Shown here piece by piece: positions 58,666-64,000 of a DNA stretch of 64,000 nucleotides. The translations under genes and the position numbers were made by a program. The notes below the pieces were generated by a model. That model had not been told where the DNA came from and searched no databases. It saw only the letters and a list, made by a program, of their open reading frames with translations. The stretch comes from Panicum virgatum (Eukaryota > Streptophyta > Magnoliopsida > Poales > Poaceae): assembly GCF_016808335.1 (NCBI RefSeq), contig NC_053146.1, forward strand, positions 31,721,495 through 31,785,494. The letters run 5' to 3'. The first letter of the stretch is position 1. Each line of letters begins with the position of its first letter.

Positions 58666-59000
58666 GAAGGCTAAGATCGATGTTGGATCTGGAGAAGTCT
58701 AGTTCCACATCGGGGTCGACAACATATTCTTTAAGTTCCACTATAGGAAGGAGCAGAAGTTCATGATCCAGCAGGCTCACGATGGGAGTCCACTCTGGGA
58801 TGCACCTGAACCCCTGCCAGAAAGACCTACGACTACACGATCAAAGAAAAGACGTGCCAAGAAGATGTGGCGTAAGGTCGCAAGTTCGTATTCATCCAAT
58901 TCTCCAGGACGAGCCGAATAGTGGTAACCAAAGCAGGAGAAAGGTCCCGCTCGTCAGACTCAAAACGATGAGCCCTTGCCGAAGGTAAATTGGTACGTAT
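58666..59000 (+). pseudogene. Protease tail of element K
   Basis: Continues the K frame: KAKIDVGSG, then DNIFFKFHYRKEQKFMIQQ, HDGSPLWDAPEPLPERPTT and a basic run (RSKKRRAKKMWRKV). One stop is in KIDVGSGEV*FH. It matches the usual sequence after LGRPFL in this family, which confirms that K was split by J. No RT motif follows; the sequence passes into a non-coding stretch. Confidence 0.75.
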
Positions 59001-59638
59001 CTCATATTAACTTTTCACCATTTTGCTTTTCTCGACTTTTTCAATTTTTCCCACTGCATATTTGAATTTTCAAAACACTCATGCATGCTAGAAACTTTTA
59101 TAGCACTTTTTCTATTTTCACAAAAATCCAAAAATATCTCCGAGCATTAAAATCCTTTGAAAAAATAAATTTGAACATCTTTTCGAAGCAAAGTTTGGCC
59201 GGCACCAAAGTTTAAAAAGCACATGACCGCTAGAAGGGCAGTGGGCCCTAGCTGTCATCAGGGGGGCCCACCTAGGGTTCGGTCGAACCCTAGGGTCGGC
59301 CGACCCCCTGCCAACGGCTAATGGGCCCACCCTTCTCCAACGGTCACTAGCCATTGAGGTTTGTCTCCTCCAATGGTGCCCGGCCATTCTTCCTTTAAAT
59401 AGAGGCCGAGGGGTGAGTGTTGAGCTCTCACACTCAACTCTCATTCACTCATTCCCTCTCAAAACTCTCTCAAACTTTGTTCTCGGGATTTCATTGGATT
59501 TTTGCTCAAGATTTGATTTCAAGAGACCTCTCTCTCAGTTCTTAGCTGCAAGAAAGAAGGAGCAACTCACGGGTTAGGACGTTCATTACAGTTTCACAAA
59601 CATAACCCGTTTCGAGTTGCACGTGTTTTTGTTCCATT
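59001..59638 (+). promoter_or_regulatory. Non-coding stretch with a promoter-like TATA and CCAAT upstream of the K ORF1
   Basis: No ORF is supported. CCAAT lies at 59370-59374 and TTTAAATAG at 59394-59402. A CT-rich start region with repeated CTCTCA and CACTCA (59420-59475) follows, and then a ~200-bp leader to the ATG at 59639. This resembles an RNA polymerase II core promoter and 5' UTR, separate from the LTR promoter at 35168. Confidence 0.45.
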
Positions 59639-60995
59639 ATGAAAGGCTTAGGGCGGAAGGTCTTTGGCGCATTCCAGAAGATGACGGGTGGAAGTTCATC
59701 CCGTTCTCGGGGTGGTTCAAGCTCGTACACACCCGAACCTACGCCTACACCAAGCATGATGGACTATGAGGAAGAAGAACAATGCAAAGAGATGCAAGCC
59801 GAACCGCAAGCAGAGGCCATAGAGATTGACGCAGAAGATGCCCCTTACCTCGACTTGCGAGATGATCGTGAATGCCAAGGCTACACCATCCTCAAGAACC
59901 GAAGCTTCGTCCACACCCGAGCATTCGATCCGGATCTCCTCATCAAAACAGGTACGTACGAAGACTTCTCTAATGTTTGGCATGCAATTGGATGTGATAA
60001 CTTCATTGCCGTTGAGGAGTATGGTTCTCGACTCCTCACCATCCAATTTCTTTGCACTCTTCGGGAGGTGGAAAATGGGGTTTATTTTCGACTTTTCGGG
60101 AAAGAGTATTTGCTTTCTTGGAAAACTTTTGCCGGCCACCTTGATTTCAACAAACACTGGCCAATATCTCTTGAGCAAGCTTGCCGTGGTTTTAATCGTC
60201 ATGAATTTTGGGGCTAGATTTCGGGTCAAGTTGTCCATGGCAAGTTTGCACCTCGGTGCAGCGATATTCATAATCCGACTCTTCGGTTGATGCACAAGTG
60301 GTTAACCATCACTCTCTTTCCTAGAGATGATGTTTGACCCGTGCGCAACGATGAGTTGCTCATTCTTTATGCCATGGTCAACAAAATCAAAATCTCCCCC
60401 GCGCAAGCTTTGGTTAAGCAATGGCTTTAGAATTTCAAGATGACGGTTCCTATTGAGTGCATTTCTTAGATTACTTGTATCGCTACACGTATCGGTGCCT
60501 TATAGGGGTATTTTATTCCTTTCATTGAGGGCGATCGTGCGTATATCGACGAGGCTTATTTGATCCAAGGACACACACACTAAATAAAGGCCCGAATGAC
60601 TATTTGATTTTCTTCTACTTGGGCTTTACAAATGAGATTCTGTTGCCCCATGCAGAGTTCCATTTGTATAATTGCCATTCACTAACCATCCCTCTCGTTC
60701 CACGAGAAGGAGCTCGTAGGCATAGATCTTCTGGTTTGCCTGGCAGGATGACAAGGAGCAGGACCAGAAGGGAAGCAGAACCAACACCACCGCCTCAGCA
60801 ACCACAGCACTTATCTTAGCATGAGGCAGGTGGTTCATCATGGCATGGTGCCAGCACTGAGGAGTGGGCACGGCAGGCACCAGGCCGCCGGTCCACCACT
60901 TCCAGCTCCAGCGGAGCCCCGAACCTCATTAGACGGACGGCCTCATCCCGAGGTTTCGATTCCATCACCCAGCAGCTAGGTGAGCCGTGGGTACA
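59639..60995 (+). pseudogene. ATHILA-ORF1-like gene of element K, broken
   Basis: Starts MKGLGRKVFGAFQKMTGGSS, followed by a Ser-rich, acidic N-terminus and a conserved block: ILKNRSFVHTRAFDPDLL, VWHAIGCDNFIAVEEYGSR, TIQFLCTLREVENGVYFRLF, then KTFAGHLDFNKHWPISLEQA and CRGFNRHEFWG. From memory this is the ATHILA ORF-1 family found in grass and Arabidopsis Ty3 elements; its job is not known. A stop at 60215 ends the first ORF. Further similarity runs out of frame with several stops to ~60990, ending in a Ser/Arg-rich tail. No signal peptide or transmembrane span is seen, so it is not envelope-like. LTR M cuts it. Confidence 0.75.
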
Positions 60996-63900
60996 TGTAA
61001 CACCCGGTTTATAAAAGAACATAAACCGAGCAATCATATACGTGCCAGGATCAAGTCACACGTATATACAACAGAATGAACAGTATATCATAGCACATAT
61101 CACGTAAAAAGATATAATAAAGCGAATACGAATATTATTTATTACAATAATGACAAAAATGTCTGATACAGCGGAAGCGAAGTACAAAATACGAATAAAG
61201 CTCTCCGAAGCTGAAGCAGGGCGCCACAGGGACGTCGACTGGGAGACGAAGCACCTAGAAGTCCTCGTAGTCCTGGTAGCGCTGGACGAACTCCCTCGTG
61301 TCGGCAGGAACTGAGCAGCAGTAGCGTAGCCAAGAGGAAAAAGTAGAGAAGAGGCAAGGGTGAGTACACAACTTGTACTCAACAAGTATAACACAAACTA
61401 TGAGGCTCTAGGCTGGCTGACTCAACTGCATTAGCTTTTAAGTGTTGGCAAAATTTTATTAAAGCTATTTACTACGAGTTGATGAATTACCATTAACCCA
61501 GTTACATAGTAATTAGTCAAGTTTAATCATGTAACTACTGAGAAACCAAACCAAAACCAAGCCACCAAGGTAACCCCGAGAAGCACCTCCCTCGTCGGAA
61601 GGAGATAACTTCACTAATCAAAAGGAGGATCTGGGCCGCTCATAACCGTGAGCACGGCTAGTATACCAGTTTTACACTCTGCAGAGGTTGCACATCTTTA
61701 CCCACAAGTCGTGAGCTACGCCAGTTGTTCATCACACTTCCTTAGGTGAGATGGCCAGCGACTCACTACGAGGCCTTTAAAAAGAATCTCGTTGGTAAGG
61801 CATAACCGCGAGAGTTAGGTCGGCGACGATGGGGCCCACCTCCGGGGGTACAAGCACAGGAGCGCAATCCAAGCATAGACCAAGCCGGAGGAGCAGGGAC
61901 CATTGAAGCTTACTACTCTTGCCCCGCAGGTAAGTTACTCCAAACCAAAAAGATCTAATTATTACGCCAAGTCTATCCCATTCTAGCCTTGTGGTAGCGC
62001 TGTTGTCCCAGGTTGTCGCTCTATGAACCGGTCCTTATGGAGAGTGGCCAACCAAGCACTAAGCACCGTGCTGGCCCCCTAAACCATGTTTCTAACAAAA
62101 CCAGTTTTAACGAGAAGTGAGCCACTCAAGCCACACAGAGTGCCACTCTCATAATTAAGTTCAAGTAAACCATTAATCAAATTAATTAAAAAGGACCAGA
62201 GTGTGTTATAGCGCAGCAACCTAGCACAACTAACCATAATGCAACCCAAAGGATATATATAAAGGATACAAAGTGGCTAGGAAATCCTTATAGGCATACA
62301 GTATTAAAATGCAGTATGAAATTGTATTTAAAGGTGAAAGGTTGTTCATGTTATACTTGCCTTCCTCGTACTGCTCCTGCTGCTGCTCAAACTGGTCAGA
62401 AGGCGGCTGCTCCGGGTACTGGTACTGTTGCTTCTCTGGTAGTTCAACGTCTACTCACGATCGCAACGCCAAAACAAGTCCACATATACACATACATACA
62501 AACAAGAGCAAAAACTAAGAACAAGCATCAAACACATGAAAGCTATAAAGGAACGCACTAAAGGATGAGGCTCGAGGCTAAGATCACAAGAGCACAAGAA
62601 ACATTAAATTCAAACTTAAAATGAGGAAGATAGGCTTAGGTAAATCTCATCGGACAAGGAGAATGTTTTAGATATGGCACTTGAGATGATGATACAAGGA
62701 TAAATCATTAGAAAGATATGTATACACAAGAGAGTAGTATATCACTTTAATAATTTAACTTAATATTGCAGTGCAATGGCATAGTAATAATTTGGTAATT
62801 AAATACTATACCATGAAAGCAATATGAAGCTAATTATTAATATGATATCAATCTGTAGTGTCCACATAAAACTTAACAATGAAATGATATTAAAAATAAT
62901 ATCACAAGATGTTTGGGAGAAATTCAGTGCTATGAATCCAGGACTGATGGGCTAACGCGGAAGTTGAATAAAAAGAAAGCAATTTGATTAAATAAATGAT
63001 TGTGCATGAATGAATCCAATATTGATGGAGAAGTACTTGACGTGAATAATTCTGGCCAGCTGGTTAGATTCACATGACACTGTAAATAGTATTCATGAAT
63101 TGATCATAGAGTAGGATCAGACTGTGTAAGAGAATTGATTAGGATTTATGCACAGGTTTTGCATAGATCTAGGAGATTATCGGTAAAAAGGACAGGACAC
63201 AAGAATTAACTGAAATAAAACAAAATACCTTAGGGTCTTACTGCAAAGAGCATCTTTCTCCAGGGAGCATACACTGCACGGCTGGTCACCTGTCCCTTCC
63301 GCATGCGCAGCAGGGAGGAGGCACTGGGGCATGCACTGCACTGCACGGCTAACTGCTTATCCCTTCTGCATGCGCGGCAGGGAGGAGACACTGGGGCATG
63401 CACTGCACTGCATGGCTGATTGGTTGTCCCTTCTGCATGCGCGGCAGGGAGGAGGCACTGGCCTCGCTGCAATTGTCCAAGGCGCGCCATGCTGGCCAGC
63501 TCTGCAGGAGGGGCGCCGACTGGGGAACAGGGCGCAGGGAGGCCTGGGCGCTTGGCCTCCTGGTGCCTCGCGAGCAGGACATTGCCGCGAGCAGGAGCAC
63601 GTGGAGACTGGGGGGCGCCGGTGATGCAGGGCGACGTGCAGGCACAAGGCAGAGGGTGCGATGCAAGAGGTCGCGATGACCTAGGGCCGGCGGCGCTGGT
63701 GTTTAGGGAAAAAAAAGTGGGGTGAGGATAGGGTTTAGGGAGTGCGGGGCGTGTTTAAAAAGGTGGAGGGGGAGAACTGGGCTGCAGCGTTGGGCCGAGT
63801 TGGGAGGTGGGGCGAGCTGGGCTGAGTTGGGTTCTGGTGGACTGCCGGGTGGGTTTCTTCTTTCCTATTTCTCTCTTCTTTTGCAAACCTCACTCAAACT

Positions 63901-64000
63901 ATTTGAATTCAAATTTGACTTTGAATTCAAACCACACTCAATAAATTAAAAGTATGCACCAGCATGAATGCACAAGCATGTTGACCCTAAAATAATTTTT
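60996..64000 (-). repeat. Tekay LTR M, truncated by the window edge, with a foreign central region
   Basis: Starts TGTAACACCCGG. 60996-62520 closely follows the L LTR (reversed). From ~62530 to 63240 it is AT-rich sequence absent from every other LTR here. From 63240 to 63860 it is GC-rich with a 67-bp tandem repeat. From 63870 onward the usual AATTCAAATTTGA and TATGCACCAGCATGAATGCA end region returns. The minigene's E/Q-rich exon is open here (PEKQQYQYPEQPPSDQFEQQ). It is either a solo LTR or a 3' LTR of a minus-strand element. Left flank GTACA. Confidence 0.88.
63272..63461. repeat. 67-bp tandem repeat, ~2.8 copies, inside LTR M
   Basis: Units begin at 63272, 63339 and 63406 with CACTGCACGG or CACTGCATGG, each followed by a CATGCGC(A/G)GCAGGGAGGAG core. 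Spacing is exactly 67 bp. It produces overlapping ORFs on both strands that are not genes. Confidence 0.85.

Noticed and set aside
59639..60217. Envelope-like gene of K
   Set aside because: Its position after pro-pol suggested env, but no signal peptide, transmembrane segment or cleavage site is visible, and it matches the ATHILA ORF1 type.

Overview
The window is a block of nested LTR retrotransposons from a plant nuclear genome. The organism is most likely a grass. The families fit this (a Tekay/Del-type chromovirus with ~3.3-3.6 kb LTRs, and Athila-type Ty3/gypsy elements primed by tRNA-Asp), as do the very GC-rich LTR centres and the absence of any bacterial-style gene. I cannot name the species. 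I see no intact host gene, no tRNA or rRNA gene and no CRISPR array.

Layout, left to right. 1-3756: leader and 5' LTR of a minus-strand Tekay copy (A) that cut into an Athila-type polyprotein (B, 3757-6786, minus). 6787-6921: remnant of B's 5' LTR, fused to the pol of a second Athila copy (D). D runs in pieces from 6922 to 22047 on the minus strand. It is split by a solo LTR (7945-9418, TSD ACGGC) and by a complete pol-less Tekay derivative, NA1 (9672-18914, TSD TCTCC). D itself sits in the gag of a third Athila copy (E, 22048-23213). 23214-24300: LTR fragment (F) holding a 549-bp hAT-type MITE (23472-24020). 24301-24686: LTR fragment (G) facing the other way. 24687-34712: tandem 'internal-LTR-internal-LTR' arrangement of a second pol-less Tekay derivative (NA2). 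34715 to the right: an Athila-like gag-pro element (K, plus strand), split by a minus-strand Tekay (J, 38171-58665). J is in turn split inside its chromodomain by a young plus-strand Tekay (L, 38483-50258, TSD CTGTG). K resumes at 58666 with the protease tail and an ATHILA-ORF1-like pseudogene. It is cut at 60996 by another Tekay LTR (M) that runs off the window.

How the parts work together. L and J have the full gag-protease-RT-RNaseH-integrase-chromodomain order. NA1, NA2 and K keep packaging-type genes and LTR signals but lack RT and integrase, so they would need enzymes supplied in trans. NA1 and NA2 carry an unrecognised Cys-rich ORF in place of the Tekay gag N-terminus, plus an embedded second polypurine tract and LTR edge.

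Less expected signals: (1) a reading frame split by three introns, lying wholly inside the Tekay LTR, with matching phases and coding-like variation between copies; (2) a 110-bp phase-0 intron in Tekay gag; (3) a series of 1-bp insertions at CpG sites (CG to CAG or CTG), which either break a young element or reveal systematic sequencing error.
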